A stretch of DNA of 64,000 nucleotides from Microbacterium invictum (GTDB lineage Bacteria; Actinomycetota; Actinomycetes; Actinomycetales; Microbacteriaceae). The notes under the pieces are model-generated. The model was given only the letters and a program-made list of their open reading frames with translations. It ran no database searches and was not told where the DNA came from. The stretch is from positions 1,240,001-1,304,000 of the forward strand of contig NZ_CP139779.1 in NCBI RefSeq assembly GCF_034421375.1, written 5' to 3'. Each line of letters starts with the position of its first letter. The first letter of the stretch is position 1. The position numbers and the translations under genes are program-made. Shown one piece after another: positions 25,128-33,646 of this stretch.

Positions 25128-26234
25128 GTGCTCCCCTCCCTCGACCTTCCCGGCGCGATCGTCGTCGACGGTGTGCTCCAGCACCTCGGCAATCCCCTCG
25201 GCGAGCAGCGGGCGCTCGATCGCGGGCGCGCCGTGGCGCTCCTCGGCGACCGCGGGGTCGTCGCCGTCACCGGGCCCGACCGGCTGTCGTGGCTGGACTC
25301 GCTCACCTCGCAGGCCGTGGCCCGTCTCGCCCCCGGGGAGAGCACCGAGCTGCTCGTGCTCGATCCGCACGGACACGTCGAGCACGCGGCATCCGTCCTC
25401 GACGACACCGAGACGACCTGGTTGATCGTCGACGCCGCCGACGCCGAGCCGCTGGCGGCGTGGCTGATGCGGATGCGGTTCCGGCTGCGCGTGGAGATCG
25501 GGGACGCGAGCGGCGATTTCGTCGTGGTGGGCGGGACGGATGCCGCGGTCCGCGGCGTCCCCGCGGCGGAGCCTGCGGGTCACCGTCTCGCGTGGCAGGA
25601 CCCGTGGCCCCGGGTTCAGCCCGGCGGTCACGCCTACGGGCCGGACGAGCACCACCCCGGCGCGGACTGGGACTGGACCGAGGTGCTCGTGCGTCCGGAC
25701 GACGCGGCACGGCTCGTCGACGACGCCCGCCGCGGCGAGCGGATGCTCGCCGGCTCCCTCGCCGCCGACGCTCTGCGCATCGCCGCCTGGCGGCCGCGCT
25801 GGCGCACCGAGGTCGACGACCGCGCCCTCCCGCACGAGGCCGATTGGCTGCGGACGGCGGTGCATCTGAGCAAGGGCTGCTATCGCGGGCAGGAGACAGT
25901 GGCCAAGGTGCACAACCTCGGTCATCCGCCGCGCCGCCTCGTCGCCCTGCACCTCGACGGCAGCGACAGCGCCCTCCCCGGCACCGGATCGGTGGTGCGG
26001 ATGGGGGAGGACGCGGTGGGGACGATCACCTCATCGGCGCTGCACCACGAGGACGGGCCGATCGCCCTGGCCCTGGTACGCCGGAACACCCCCATCGACG
26101 CCGACCTCGTGGTCGACACCGACGACGCCGCGATCGCCGCGTCGCAGATCGCCATCGTGCCACCCGAGGCAGGTGCGGTCGCCGGCGTTCCGCGCATCAC
26201 CCGCCTCTCGCGACGCAAGGTCGTCGAGTCCTGA
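25128..26234 (+). CDS. ygfZ: Folate-binding protein YgfZ / GcvT-like
   Basis: The 368-residue protein carries the YgfZ signature KGCYRGQETVAKVHNLG near residue 250, with the conserved Cys. N-terminal GCV_T-like segments (VAVTGPDRLSWLDSLTSQ) and a C-terminal barrel follow the family layout. YgfZ uses folate to help repair or assemble certain Fe-S clusters. GTG 25128 is chosen because it starts one base after the preceding stop and opens with PSLDLPGAIVVDG. A hairpin at 26233-26256 probably ends the transcript. Confidence 0.88.
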   Translation: MLPSLDLPGAIVVDGVLQHLGNPLGEQRALDRGRAVALLGDRGVVAVTGPDRLSWLDSLTSQAVARLAPGESTELLVLDPHGHVEHAASVLDDTETTWLIVDAADAEPLAAWLMRMRFRLRVEIGDASGDFVVVGGTDAAVRGVPAAEPAGHRLAWQDPWPRVQPGGHAYGPDEHHPGADWDWTEVLVRPDDAARLVDDARRGERMLAGSLAADALRIAAWRPRWRTEVDDRALPHEADWLRTAVHLSKGCYRGQETVAKVHNLGHPPRRLVALHLDGSDSALPGTGSVVRMGEDAVGTITSSALHHEDGPIALALVRRNTPIDADLVVDTDDAAIAASQIAIVPPEAGAVAGVPRITRLSRRKVVES

Positions 26235-26256
26235 CGGCGGCGTGACCGCCGCCGTC
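26233..26256. terminator. Hairpin between convergent ygfZ and methyltransferase genes
   Basis: A perfect 9-base stem (26233-26241 with 26248-26256) around a 6-base loop overlaps the ygfZ stop. There is no T tract, as is usual in this GC-rich genome. Confidence 0.5.
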
Positions 26257-26278
26257 GCCGGCGCGGGCACGGTGACGG

Positions 26279-27103
26279 TCAACGCGGTGCGACCGCCGCC
26301 CACGGAACGGTCATCTCACCCAGGCGCCAGCGCCCGCGGTCGCGGACGTCCACACCACGGGCCCGCAGCGCGCGGAGGGCCCCCTCCCACCGCTGCACAG
26401 GGCCGAACGGGGCGAGGGCCGCGGCGCGGTCCCACTCGTCGTCCAGCGCCCGCAGCACGTCGTGGACCCTCTCACCGGGCACGTTCCGGTGGATGAGCGC
26501 CTTCGGCAGGCGTTCGGCGACGACGCCGGGCCGCTCGAGACCGGCGAGACGGAGCGAGACGGTGAGCGTCCGCGGGACCGCGGAATCGTCGACCGCGATC
26601 CAACTGGCGATCCGGCCCCGCTCGTCGCACGTGCCCTCCACCAGGACGCCGCCGGCCTGAAGCCGGGCGGCCATCCGCTCCCAGGCGCCGGCGACGTCGG
26701 TCTCGTCGTACTGCCGGAGGACGTTCATGGCACGGATGACCACGGGGCGGCGTCCGGCCGCGAGGGGAACCTCGAATCCGCCGCGGTCGAAGCGCACGCG
26801 GGCATCGGTGGCGAAAGAGGTCTCGCCGGAGCGCACCCGGGCGAGCTCCGCCCGGGCGGTCTCCACCCGGGCGGGGTCGATCTCGAGCCCGACGACCTCG
26901 GCGTCCGGGCGGACGCGGGCGACCCGTGACCACAGCTCGAGCGCCGTCCAGCCGCGGGCCCCGTAGCCGAGGTCGACGACGATGGGATCCTCCGAGCGTC
27001 GGAGGGCCGGGTGCCGGGCGATCCAGCGGTCCACGCGGCGGAGCCGGTTGGTGCCGGTCGTCCCCCGCGTGACGCGACCGATGGGAGCGGGTCCGCCGGT
27101 CAT
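26279..27103 (-). CDS. Class I SAM-dependent methyltransferase, substrate unknown
   Basis: The 274-residue protein has motif I IVVDLGYGARGWTALELW (about residues 40-57), the acidic end of strand 2 in VVGLEIDPARVETA, and a later VIRAMNVLRQYDE block, consistent with a Rossmann-like methyltransferase. The N-terminal part is basic (RVTRGTTGTNRLRRVDRWIA), which might suit a nucleic acid or acidic substrate, but this is weak. GGAGGG lies just upstream of ATG 27103. It is convergent with ygfZ and divergent from gpmA. Confidence 0.75.
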   Translation of the reverse strand: MTGGPAPIGRVTRGTTGTNRLRRVDRWIARHPALRRSEDPIVVDLGYGARGWTALELWSRVARVRPDAEVVGLEIDPARVETARAELARVRSGETSFATDARVRFDRGGFEVPLAAGRRPVVIRAMNVLRQYDETDVAGAWERMAARLQAGGVLVEGTCDERGRIASWIAVDDSAVPRTLTVSLRLAGLERPGVVAERLPKALIHRNVPGERVHDVLRALDDEWDRAAALAPFGPVQRWEGALRALRARGVDVRDRGRWRLGEMTVPWAAVAPR

Positions 27104-27147
27104 CCCTCCATGATGCCAGCGGGTTCGGGGGGCGTCGACGCGCTCAG

Positions 27148-27153
27148 TAGCAT
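27148..27153 (+). promoter_or_regulatory. -10 hexamer TAGCAT, leaderless promoter of gpmA
   Basis: TAGCAT ends 6 bases before ATG 27160. Confidence 0.55.
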
Positions 27154-27159
27154 GAAGGT

Positions 27160-27912
27160 ATGACCGAGCCCTCTACGCTGATCCTCCTTCGTCACGGCCA
27201 GAGCGAGTGGAACGAGCTCAACCTCTTCACCGGATGGGTGGATGTCCGCCTCACCGAGCAGGGCAAGGCCGAGGCCACCCGCGGCGGCCAGCTGCTGGCC
27301 GAGTCGGGGCTCGCTCCCGACATCCTCTACACCTCGGTGCTCAGCCGCGCGATCCAGACCGCGAACCTCGCCCTCGACGCCGCCGACCGGCTGTGGATCC
27401 CGGTGAAGCGGTCGTGGCGTCTGAACGAGCGCCACTACGGCGCCCTGCAGGGCAAGGACAAGGCGCAGACCCTGGCGGAGTTCGGTCAGGAGCAGTTCAT
27501 GCTCTGGCGCCGTTCGTTCGACGTGCCGCCGCCGCCGCTGGACGACGACTCCGAGTTCAGCCAGGTCGGCGACCCGCGCTACGCGGGCATCGACGGCGAG
27601 GTGCCCCGCACCGAGTCGCTCGCGCTCGTGATCGACCGTCTGCTGCCGTACTGGAACAGCGACGTCGTCCCCGACCTCCAGACGGGCAAGACCGTGCTCG
27701 TCACCGCGCACGGCAACTCGCTGCGGGGCCTGGTGAAGCACCTCGAGGGCATCAGCGACGCCGACATCGCCGAGGTGAACATCCCCACCGGCATCCCGCT
27801 CGTCTACCGCCTCGACGAGAACCTCGTGCCCGAGGGCCCGGGGCAGTACCTCGACCCCGAGGCCGCCGCCGCCGGAGCGGCCGCCGTGGCTGCGCAGGGC
27901 GCCAAGAAGTAG
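27160..27912 (+). CDS. gpmA: 2,3-bisphosphoglycerate-dependent phosphoglycerate mutase
   Basis: The 250-residue glycolytic enzyme interconverts 3- and 2-phosphoglycerate. [20 protein letters not shown] carries the catalytic RHG (His near residue 11), [15 protein letters not shown] is the conserved substrate block, and [15 protein letters not shown] has the second catalytic His. The last 15 residues are Ala-rich, an actinobacterial feature. Its place next to phoU and senX3/regX3 copies the mycobacterial gpm1-senX3-regX3 order. Confidence 0.95.
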   Translation: MTEPSTLILLRHGQSEWNELNLFTGWVDVRLTEQGKAEATRGGQLLAESGLAPDILYTSVLSRAIQTANLALDAADRLWIPVKRSWRLNERHYGALQGKDKAQTLAEFGQEQFMLWRRSFDVPPPPLDDDSEFSQVGDPRYAGIDGEVPRTESLALVIDRLLPYWNSDVVPDLQTGKTVLVTAHGNSLRGLVKHLEGISDADIAEVNIPTGIPLVYRLDENLVPEGPGQYLDPEAAAAGAAAVAAQGAKK

Positions 27913-27924
27913 AACCCCAGGACG

Positions 27925-27958
27925 CAGAACGGGCCCGCGAATCCGCGGGCCTGTTCTG
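27925..27958. terminator. Bidirectional terminator between gpmA and phoU
   Basis: A 15-base stem (27925-27939 with 27944-27958, one G-U pair) with a 4-base loop AATC lies between convergent genes, 12 bases after the gpmA stop and 16 bases from the end of phoU. Confidence 0.85.
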
Positions 27959-27974
27959 TCGTTGTCGGGAGCGC

Positions 27975-28658
27975 TCAGGCGTTCGCCGCCTGCGCCGCCT
28001 CGAAGGCTTCGCCGTGGCTCGCCCAGTCGCCGGTGGCGAGGTAGATCATCTTCTTGCCGATCGAGACCGCGTGGTCGGCGAAACGCTCGTGGTAGCGGCT
28101 GGCGAGCGTGGCATCCACCGTCGCCGAGGCCTCACCCTCCCAGCTGTCGGAGAGCACCTTCTCGAACACGCTGACGTGGAGGTCGTCGATCTTGTCGTCG
28201 AGGTCGCGGATGCGGTCGGTGATCGTGAGATCGATCGTGCGCAGCAGCTCGGTCAGCAGCCGCGCCGCCTCGACGTCGAGCTGGCCCATCTTCGAGAACG
28301 TGGACTTCAGGCCCTTGGGGACGGCCCGCTCGGGGAAGCGCATGCGCGTGAGCTGGGCGATGTGCTCGGCGATGTCGCCCATGCGCTCGAGCGACGCGCT
28401 GACGCGCAGGGCGCTGACGACGATCCGCAGGTCGCGGGCGACGGGCTGCTGGCGGGCGAGGATCTCGATGGCCAGTTCGTCCAGCTCGACGGTCTTCTGG
28501 TCGATGACGAGGTCGGCGTCGATGACCTCCTCGGCCAGTGAGACGTCGCTGGAGCCGAAGGCGCGTGTCGCCTTGTCGATGGCCACCGTCACGAGCTCCG
28601 AGATCTCGACCAGACGCGCCTGCACGTCCTCCAGCGACTGATGGAACACTTCGCGCAT
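27975..28658 (-). CDS. phoU: Phosphate signalling regulator PhoU
   Basis: The 227-residue protein consists of two three-helix PhoU repeats, visible as REVFHQSLEDVQARLVEI, SLEEVID-like acidic clusters, and SLERMGDIAEHIAQL with the E/DxxxD metal clusters. It links Pst transport activity to the SenX3/RegX3-type system and damps it when phosphate is plentiful. ATG 28658 is chosen because AAAGG lies 8 bases upstream and the protein then begins at the standard MREVFHQSL. A three-unit PHO box lies 74 bases upstream. Confidence 0.94.
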   Translation of the reverse strand: MREVFHQSLEDVQARLVEISELVTVAIDKATRAFGSSDVSLAEEVIDADLVIDQKTVELDELAIEILARQQPVARDLRIVVSALRVSASLERMGDIAEHIAQLTRMRFPERAVPKGLKSTFSKMGQLDVEAARLLTELLRTIDLTITDRIRDLDDKIDDLHVSVFEKVLSDSWEGEASATVDATLASRYHERFADHAVSIGKKMIYLATGDWASHGEAFEAAQAANA

Positions 28659-28731
28659 CGCAGCACCTTTCCTCGTGATCGTCATCCGCGTCGGGCGGGC
28701 ACGCGTAACCCCCGCGATTGTCGTCAGCGGA

Positions 28732-28760
28732 GGTTAACGAACGGTGCCCGAACGGTGAAT
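28732..28760 (-). promoter_or_regulatory. Three-unit PHO box between phoU and senX3
   Basis: On the minus strand ATTCACC, GGGCACC and GTTAACC occur at exact 11-base steps (complements of 28754-28760, 28743-28749 and 28732-28738). All end in ACC, and they match GTTCACC at 6, 5 and 6 of 7 positions. Confidence 0.65.
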
Positions 28761-28820
28761 AGTACCGGCCCCGCCCTCGCGGGGCCTTCCGCGGCGCCGG
28801 AGCGCTGCTGTCCGGCACTC

Positions 28821-28826
28821 TACGCT
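28821..28826 (+). promoter_or_regulatory. -10 hexamer TACGCT, leaderless promoter of senX3
   Basis: TACGCT ends 7 bases before ATG 28834. Confidence 0.55.
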
Positions 28827-28833
28827 TGATCCC

Positions 28834-30069
28834 ATGGACACGACGCAGCTCGCGCTGCTGGCCCTCCTCGCCGGGGTGGTCATGGGAGCACTTCTGAGCG
28901 CCATCGTCCTGGTCTCGATGCGGGCCCGCGATCGCCTCCGCGCCGCGGATTCCCGCGAGCTCCCCGAGGGCATGAGCGAGGTGCTCCACGGCATGGACGA
29001 CCCGGCGGTGGTGGTCGACAACTCCTTCACCGTGCTGGCGGCGTCCACCTCGGCGGCGCCGTTCCACCTCACCGAGGGCTCGGCGCTCCCCGCCGACGAG
29101 CTGCGGGTGCTCGTGCGCAAGATGAAGGATGACGCCACCTCGGCGTCGTCGACCCTGCGCCTCCAACGTGGTGCCCCGCCGGCCGAGCCGCGGCTGGTGT
29201 CGGTGCGGGCGACGCGGATCTCTCCTCGCCTGACGCTGCTGGTGCTCCGCGACATCACCGAGCGCGAGCGGGTCGAGCAGATGCGGCGGGACTTCGTCGC
29301 GAACACCAGCCACGAGCTGAAGACCCCGGTGGGAGCGGTGAGTCTGCTCGCCGAGGCGATCGAGTCCGCCGCCGACGACCCCGACCAGGTGCGGGTCTTC
29401 GCCTCCCGGCTGACCGCCGAGGCGCACCGCCTGGCCCTCCTCACCTCACGGATCATGAACCTCTCCCGGCTGCAGTCGGCCGACGAGCTCTCCGAGGAGC
29501 GGAGCGTCTCGGTCGACGAGGTCATCGCCTCCGCCGTGGACGCCCACACCCTGCAGGCCGAATCCGCGGGGGTGACGCTCACGCGCGGCGGATCGCGCGG
29601 CCTCTACGTCCGCGGCGACGGTCAGATCCTCAGCGAAGCGGTCGGCAACCTCATCGCCAACGCGATCGCCTACTCCCCGAAGGGCTCGAGCGTCGGCGTC
29701 GGCGTCAAGGCCGTCGACGACATCGTCGAGATCGCCGTCGCCGACCGCGGCATCGGCATCCCCGAGGCCGACCAGGAGCGGATCTTCGAGCGCTTCTACC
29801 GCACCGACCAGGCGCGGTCGCGCCGCACCGGCGGAACCGGTCTCGGACTCGCCATCGTCAAGCACGCCGTGCAGCGCCACGGCGGGGAGGTGCGGCTGTG
29901 GTCGCGCCCCGGGAACGGCTCGACCTTCACGATCCGGCTGCCCCTGGTCGAACCTCCGCTGGACGATGCGCCCGGTCGCCGTCCTCGGCGCAAGCGCCAC
30001 GCCTCCGCGCTCGGCCGCGCCGCGGCATCCGTCCCCTCCCGCCCCGTCCCGAACGGAGAACCCGAATGA
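28834..30069 (+). CDS. senX3: Phosphate-sensing histidine kinase, SenX3/PhoR-like
   Basis: The 411-residue kinase has one N-terminal TM segment (residues 6-29), a PAS-like region (about 50-145) and a kinase core: phospho-His in NTSHELKTPVG (about residue 160), N box AVGNLIANAIAYSP, G1 VADRGIGIPEADQERIFERF and G2 GGTGLGLAIVKH. The lack of a large periplasmic domain fits sensing through PhoU and Pst rather than direct ligand binding. The stop overlaps the regX3 ATG (ATGA). The C-terminal tail after the ATPase domain is basic and Pro-rich. Confidence 0.9.
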   Translation: MDTTQLALLALLAGVVMGALLSAIVLVSMRARDRLRAADSRELPEGMSEVLHGMDDPAVVVDNSFTVLAASTSAAPFHLTEGSALPADELRVLVRKMKDDATSASSTLRLQRGAPPAEPRLVSVRATRISPRLTLLVLRDITERERVEQMRRDFVANTSHELKTPVGAVSLLAEAIESAADDPDQVRVFASRLTAEAHRLALLTSRIMNLSRLQSADELSEERSVSVDEVIASAVDAHTLQAESAGVTLTRGGSRGLYVRGDGQILSEAVGNLIANAIAYSPKGSSVGVGVKAVDDIVEIAVADRGIGIPEADQERIFERFYRTDQARSRRTGGTGLGLAIVKHAVQRHGGEVRLWSRPGNGSTFTIRLPLVEPPLDDAPGRRPRRKRHASALGRAAASVPSRPVPNGEPE

Positions 30070-30749
30070 CCCGCGTCCTGCTCGTCGAAGACGAACCCGA
30101 TCTGTCCGACCCGTTGGCCTACCTGCTGGGGCGCGAGGGCTACGAAGTCGAGATCGCCGAGGACGGGGCGCTCGCCCTCACCGCCTTCCGGGAGCGCGGA
30201 GCCGACATCGTGCTGCTCGACCTGATGCTCCCCGGCATGCCCGGGACGGAGGTCTGCCGTCAGATCCGGACCACCTCGGCCGTGCCGATCATCATGCTGA
30301 CCGCGAAGGACTCGGAGGTCGACATCGTCGTCGGGCTCGAGCTCGGAGCGGATGACTACGTCACCAAGCCCTACTCCGCCCGCGAGCTGCTCGCGCGGAT
30401 GCGCGCGGTGCTCCGCCGCCAGCAGCAGACCGATTCCGACCTGCAGGACCACGTGCTCGTCGGCGGGCGGGTGGTGCTGGACATCGACCGCCACACCGTC
30501 AGCGTCGACGACGAGCAGATCAACATGCCGCTCAAGGAATTCGAGCTGCTCGAGGTGCTCATGCGCAACGCGGGGCGCGTCCTCACTCGGGGTCAGCTCA
30601 TCGACCGGGTGTGGGGGAGCGACTACTTCGGCGACACCAAGACGCTCGATGTGCACATCAAGCGGATCCGGTCGCGGATCGAGCAGAATCCGTCCGACCC
30701 GACGATGCTCGTCACGGTGCGGGGTCTCGGCTATCGGTTCGAGGGCTGA
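30066..30749 (+). CDS. regX3: Phosphate response regulator, RegX3/PhoP-like
   Basis: The 227-residue OmpR-family regulator has acidic pocket VLLVEDEPDL, phospho-Asp in VLLDLMLPGMPG (about residue 52), Lys in DDYVTKPYS, and a winged helix with LKEFELLEVLM, VWGSDYFGDTKTLDVHIKRI and VRGLGYRFEG. It should bind the PHO boxes upstream of pstS and phoU. The start ATG 30066 overlaps the senX3 stop, and the protein begins directly at the receiver. Confidence 0.93.
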   Translation: MTRVLLVEDEPDLSDPLAYLLGREGYEVEIAEDGALALTAFRERGADIVLLDLMLPGMPGTEVCRQIRTTSAVPIIMLTAKDSEVDIVVGLELGADDYVTKPYSARELLARMRAVLRRQQQTDSDLQDHVLVGGRVVLDIDRHTVSVDDEQINMPLKEFELLEVLMRNAGRVLTRGQLIDRVWGSDYFGDTKTLDVHIKRIRSRIEQNPSDPTMLVTVRGLGYRFEG

Positions 30750-30768
30750 GCCGGGCGACCGGGGTCGG

Positions 30769-31296
30769 TCAGGAGGATTCCGGGACGAACGGCGCGAGGT
30801 AGTCCTGCTCGCCGTCGAGCACGGGGACATCGGCGATGACGGTCTCGCCGTCGCCGGACTGGAAGCTTGCGGGCACGTCGCTGCCCGGGAGCATCTCGAT
30901 CCCTTCGAGGAGGATCGGGTCCTCACCGTCGACCCCGAGGCTGACGACGGTGTTCGCCGGCACGCGGACGGTCTCGGAGACGCCGCTGCCGGGCTCGCCG
31001 AACTCCATCGTCACGGTGTGGTTCTCGTCGGTCGAGTTCACGAAGGCACCCAGGAGGTTGCCCGCGGAGCCGTCCTCGTTCGCGACGATGAGCACGTTGC
31101 GGATCTGCACGGGTCCGCTCAGGGGGTCGATGATGATGCCGTCCGACGGGGCGTACTGGATGGTCGTCGCCTGCGTCGAGATGAAGGCGCATCCGCTCGC
31201 GCCGAGGAGAACAGCCGTGCCGAGGGCGCCGGCAGCCACGAGGCGCGCGGCGGTCCGGGAGCGTCCCGTGCCGAAAGTGCGGTTCAACGAAATCAC
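30769..31296 (-). CDS. Small exported lipoprotein, unknown function
   Basis: The 175-residue protein starts at GTG 31296, 7 bases after GGAGG. It has a basic N-terminus, a hydrophobic core and lipobox GASGCAF. The mature part is beta-rich (IRNVLIVANEDGSAGNLLG, HTVTMEF, ETVRVPANTVVSLGVDG) and resembles the copper-chaperone-like or immunoglobulin-like small lipoproteins found next to regX3/carD in Micrococcales. No metal-binding His/Met cluster is seen, so I leave the function open. Confidence 0.78.
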   Translation of the reverse strand: MISLNRTFGTGRSRTAARLVAAGALGTAVLLGASGCAFISTQATTIQYAPSDGIIIDPLSGPVQIRNVLIVANEDGSAGNLLGAFVNSTDENHTVTMEFGEPGSGVSETVRVPANTVVSLGVDGEDPILLEGIEMLPGSDVPASFQSGDGETVIADVPVLDGEQDYLAPFVPESS

Positions 31297-31428
31297 GGAT
31301 CCTCCCGGGACGGACGGCGGCAACCCTTGCATTCTATGGGGTGCGCCCGACCCGCACGGGCCACCCGGGAGGGAGTCGCGAGGAGAGGGCGCGGGCGGCC
31401 GGCGAACTCTAGCGTATGTCGCCTGTGG

Positions 31429-31434
31429 TATTCT
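31429..31434 (+). promoter_or_regulatory. -10 hexamer TATTCT upstream of carD
   Basis: TATTCT lies 26 bases before ATG 31461 and is one of the most AT-rich hexamers in the window. A GAAAGGA ribosome-binding site follows, so this transcript has a leader. Confidence 0.6.
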
Positions 31435-31460
31435 GGACGTTGCCGAAAGGACATAACTCC

Positions 31461-31943
31461 ATGCTTTTTGAGGTTGGCGAGACGGTCGTCTACCCCCACC
31501 ACGGGGCAGCGACGATCGCGGAAGTGAAGACCCGCATCATCAAAGGCGAAGAGAAGGTCTATCTCAAGCTCCGCGTCACACAGGGCGACCTCACCATCGA
31601 GGTTCCCGCTGACAACGTCGACCTCGTCGGCGTCCGCGATGTGATCGGCAAGGAAGGCCTCGAGCGCGTCTTCGACGTCCTCCGCGCTCCCTTCACCGAA
31701 GAGCCCACGAACTGGTCGCGCCGCTACAAGGCGAACCTCGAGAAGCTCGCGTCGGGCGATGTCATCAAGGTCAGCGAGGTCGTGCGCGACCTGTGGCGCC
31801 GCGATCAGGACCGCGGCCTGTCGGCGGGCGAGAAGCGGATGCTCGCGAAGGCCAAGCAGATCCTCATCTCCGAGCTCGCGCTGGCGGAGAAGACCGACGA
31901 AGAGAAGGCCAGCGTCCTTCTCGATGAGGTGCTCGCCTCCTAG
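31461..31943 (+). CDS. carD: CarD-family RNA polymerase-binding transcription factor
   Basis: The 160-residue protein has the N-terminal Tudor-like polymerase-interaction domain ([32 protein letters not shown]) and a helical C-terminal DNA-binding domain that includes [13 protein letters not shown] and the Trp wedge in [14 protein letters not shown]. CarD binds RNA polymerase beta and stabilises open complexes, notably at rRNA promoters. ATG 31461 is favoured by GAAAGGA upstream and gives the usual length. It is followed by ispDF and cysS-rlmB as in mycobacteria. Confidence 0.95.
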   Translation: MLFEVGETVVYPHHGAATIAEVKTRIIKGEEKVYLKLRVTQGDLTIEVPADNVDLVGVRDVIGKEGLERVFDVLRAPFTEEPTNWSRRYKANLEKLASGDVIKVSEVVRDLWRRDQDRGLSAGEKRMLAKAKQILISELALAEKTDEEKASVLLDEVLAS

Positions 31944-31947
31944 TCGC

Positions 31948-31953
31948 TAGCGT
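31948..31953 (+). promoter_or_regulatory. -10 hexamer TAGCGT, leaderless promoter of ispDF
   Basis: TAGCGT ends 6 bases before GTG 31960, within the 16-base gap after carD. Confidence 0.5.
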
Positions 31954-31959
31954 GGGGAT

Positions 31960-33162
31960 GTGACCATCACCCCCGTTCCCCGCGTCGCGGTCATCGTCGT
32001 CGCCGCCGGTTCCGGCACCCGCCTGGGCGCAGGCCCGAAAGCGTTCGTCGGCCTCGACGAGCACACGATCCTCCGTCACGCGCTCGCACGGGTCTTCGAG
32101 GCCGCGCCCGCCCAGGTGGTGATCGTGGCACCGTCGGGTCTGGAGGGCAGTGCCCTCACCGACGCGATCGAGGCGGCGGGGGAGCGTCGTGATCTCGTCA
32201 CGGTCGTCACGGGCGGGGATTCCCGGCAGGCGTCGGTCGCCGCGGGCATCCGGGCGCTCTGGGCCGACGTCGATCACGTCCTCGTCCACGACGCCGCACG
32301 CTGCCTCACTCCGCCCGAGGTCTTCGACCGCGTGATCGCCGCGCTCGAACTCGGGCACGCCGGCGCCGTCCCCGTGCTGCCGGTGATCGACACCATCAAG
32401 CGTGTCGAGGGCGACCTCATCGTCGGCGTCGTCGACCGCAGCGAGCTCGCCGCAGCGCAGACCCCCCAGGGTTTCCGCCGCGACATCCTCGAGACGGCCT
32501 ATCGTGCGGCGACCGCGGAGTTCACCGACGACGCCGCCCTCGTCTCCGACGCCGGTCATACGGTCCTGGCGGTCGCCGGCGACGCCCGCGCGTTCAAGGT
32601 CACCACGCCGGCCGACCTCGAACGGGCCCGAGGCCTCGTCGCGGCCGCGCCGGTGGCTCACGTGCCCTCCTTCGGCTCTCCCGGCCCGGTCGCGCCGCGC
32701 GTGGGGATCGGCACCGACGTGCACGCCGTCGGCGGCGAGGGGACGCTGTGGCTCGCCGGGCTCGAATGGCCGGGCGAACCGGCCCTGTCCGGGCATTCAG
32801 ACGGCGATGCCGTGGCCCACGCCATCGTCGACGCCCTCCTCGCGGCCGGAGGCCTCGGAGACATCGGCACCCACTTCGGCACCGATCGACCGGAGTTCGC
32901 CGGCGCGCACGCCGACGCGTTCCTCGCCCGCACCCGGGCGCTCCTCGCGGAGGCGGGCCTGCGCATCGGGAACGTCTCGGTGCAGGTCCAGGCCCGACGA
33001 CCGCGTTTCGCCGCGCGACGAGCCGAAGCCGAGGCGGCGCTCTCGCGCGCGCTCGGGGGTGCGCCGGTGTCGGTGTCGGCGACGACGACGGACGGACTCG
33101 GATTCACCGGTCGCGGCGACGGTGTGGCCGCGTTCGCGGTCGCCCTCGTCCTGCCCGTGTGA
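31960..33162 (+). CDS. ispDF: Bifunctional IspD/IspF (MEP pathway)
   Basis: The 400-residue protein fuses two MEP-pathway enzymes. Residues 1-230 are IspD ([16 protein letters not shown] nucleotide loop, [23 protein letters not shown]). Residues 245-400 are IspF ([11 protein letters not shown] with the zinc Asp and His, [27 protein letters not shown], and [13 protein letters not shown]). It makes CDP-methylerythritol and then the cyclic diphosphate for isoprenoid synthesis. The missing middle step enzyme IspE is not in this window. The genes are separate in Mycobacterium but fused here. Confidence 0.94.
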   Translation: MTITPVPRVAVIVVAAGSGTRLGAGPKAFVGLDEHTILRHALARVFEAAPAQVVIVAPSGLEGSALTDAIEAAGERRDLVTVVTGGDSRQASVAAGIRALWADVDHVLVHDAARCLTPPEVFDRVIAALELGHAGAVPVLPVIDTIKRVEGDLIVGVVDRSELAAAQTPQGFRRDILETAYRAATAEFTDDAALVSDAGHTVLAVAGDARAFKVTTPADLERARGLVAAAPVAHVPSFGSPGPVAPRVGIGTDVHAVGGEGTLWLAGLEWPGEPALSGHSDGDAVAHAIVDALLAAGGLGDIGTHFGTDRPEFAGAHADAFLARTRALLAEAGLRIGNVSVQVQARRPRFAARRAEAEAALSRALGGAPVSVSATTTDGLGFTGRGDGVAAFAVALVLPV

Positions 33163-33177
33163 ACGACCCTCGGGGGA

Positions 33178-33642
33178 TCACACCTCCCGGGTGAGGAAGA
33201 CCGAGTGCGGGTCGAGGACGTACTCGCCGAACGGATCGCAGAACGCGAACCCCTCGCTGAGGTAGAGCGCTCGGGCCGGGGCGAATGCCGGTGCGGACCC
33301 CGTCTCCAGCCACAGCGATGACATGCCGAGCCCTCGGGCCCGCGCGATGAGACGGCGGAGGATCCGCCGACCGATCCCGCGGCCGCGGTACCCGTCGGCG
33401 ACCCGCATGGACTTCAGCTCCCCGCGGTCGGGGTCCAGTCTCATCAGCGCACCGACGCCGGCGAGCGCGGCACCGTCCCACGCGCCCCAGAGCTCCACCG
33501 CCGGGTCGTCCAGCGCATCGGCTCCCCGGGCGTGCACACTTTCGGGCGGCGACAGCCGGTGCATGTCGCGCAGGTGCAGCTCGATGAGCTCGCGCACCGC
33601 GGGATCCCCGACCGTGGCCGGGCGCAGCACGATCTCGGACAT
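33178..33642 (-). CDS. GNAT-family N-acetyltransferase
   Basis: The 154-residue protein has acetyl-CoA-binding motif A in MRVADGYRGRGIGRRILRRL (about residues 82-101; the RGxGIG core contacts pyrophosphate), followed by the LYLSEGFAFCDPFGEY block typical of small-molecule GNATs. The substrate is not predictable. The end of the gene is only 15 bases from the convergent ispDF stop, and it starts 4 bases after the EamA gene ends, so the two are likely co-transcribed. Confidence 0.85.
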   Translation of the reverse strand: MSEIVLRPATVGDPAVRELIELHLRDMHRLSPPESVHARGADALDDPAVELWGAWDGAALAGVGALMRLDPDRGELKSMRVADGYRGRGIGRRILRRLIARARGLGMSSLWLETGSAPAFAPARALYLSEGFAFCDPFGEYVLDPHSVFLTREV

Positions 33643-33646
33643 CGCC

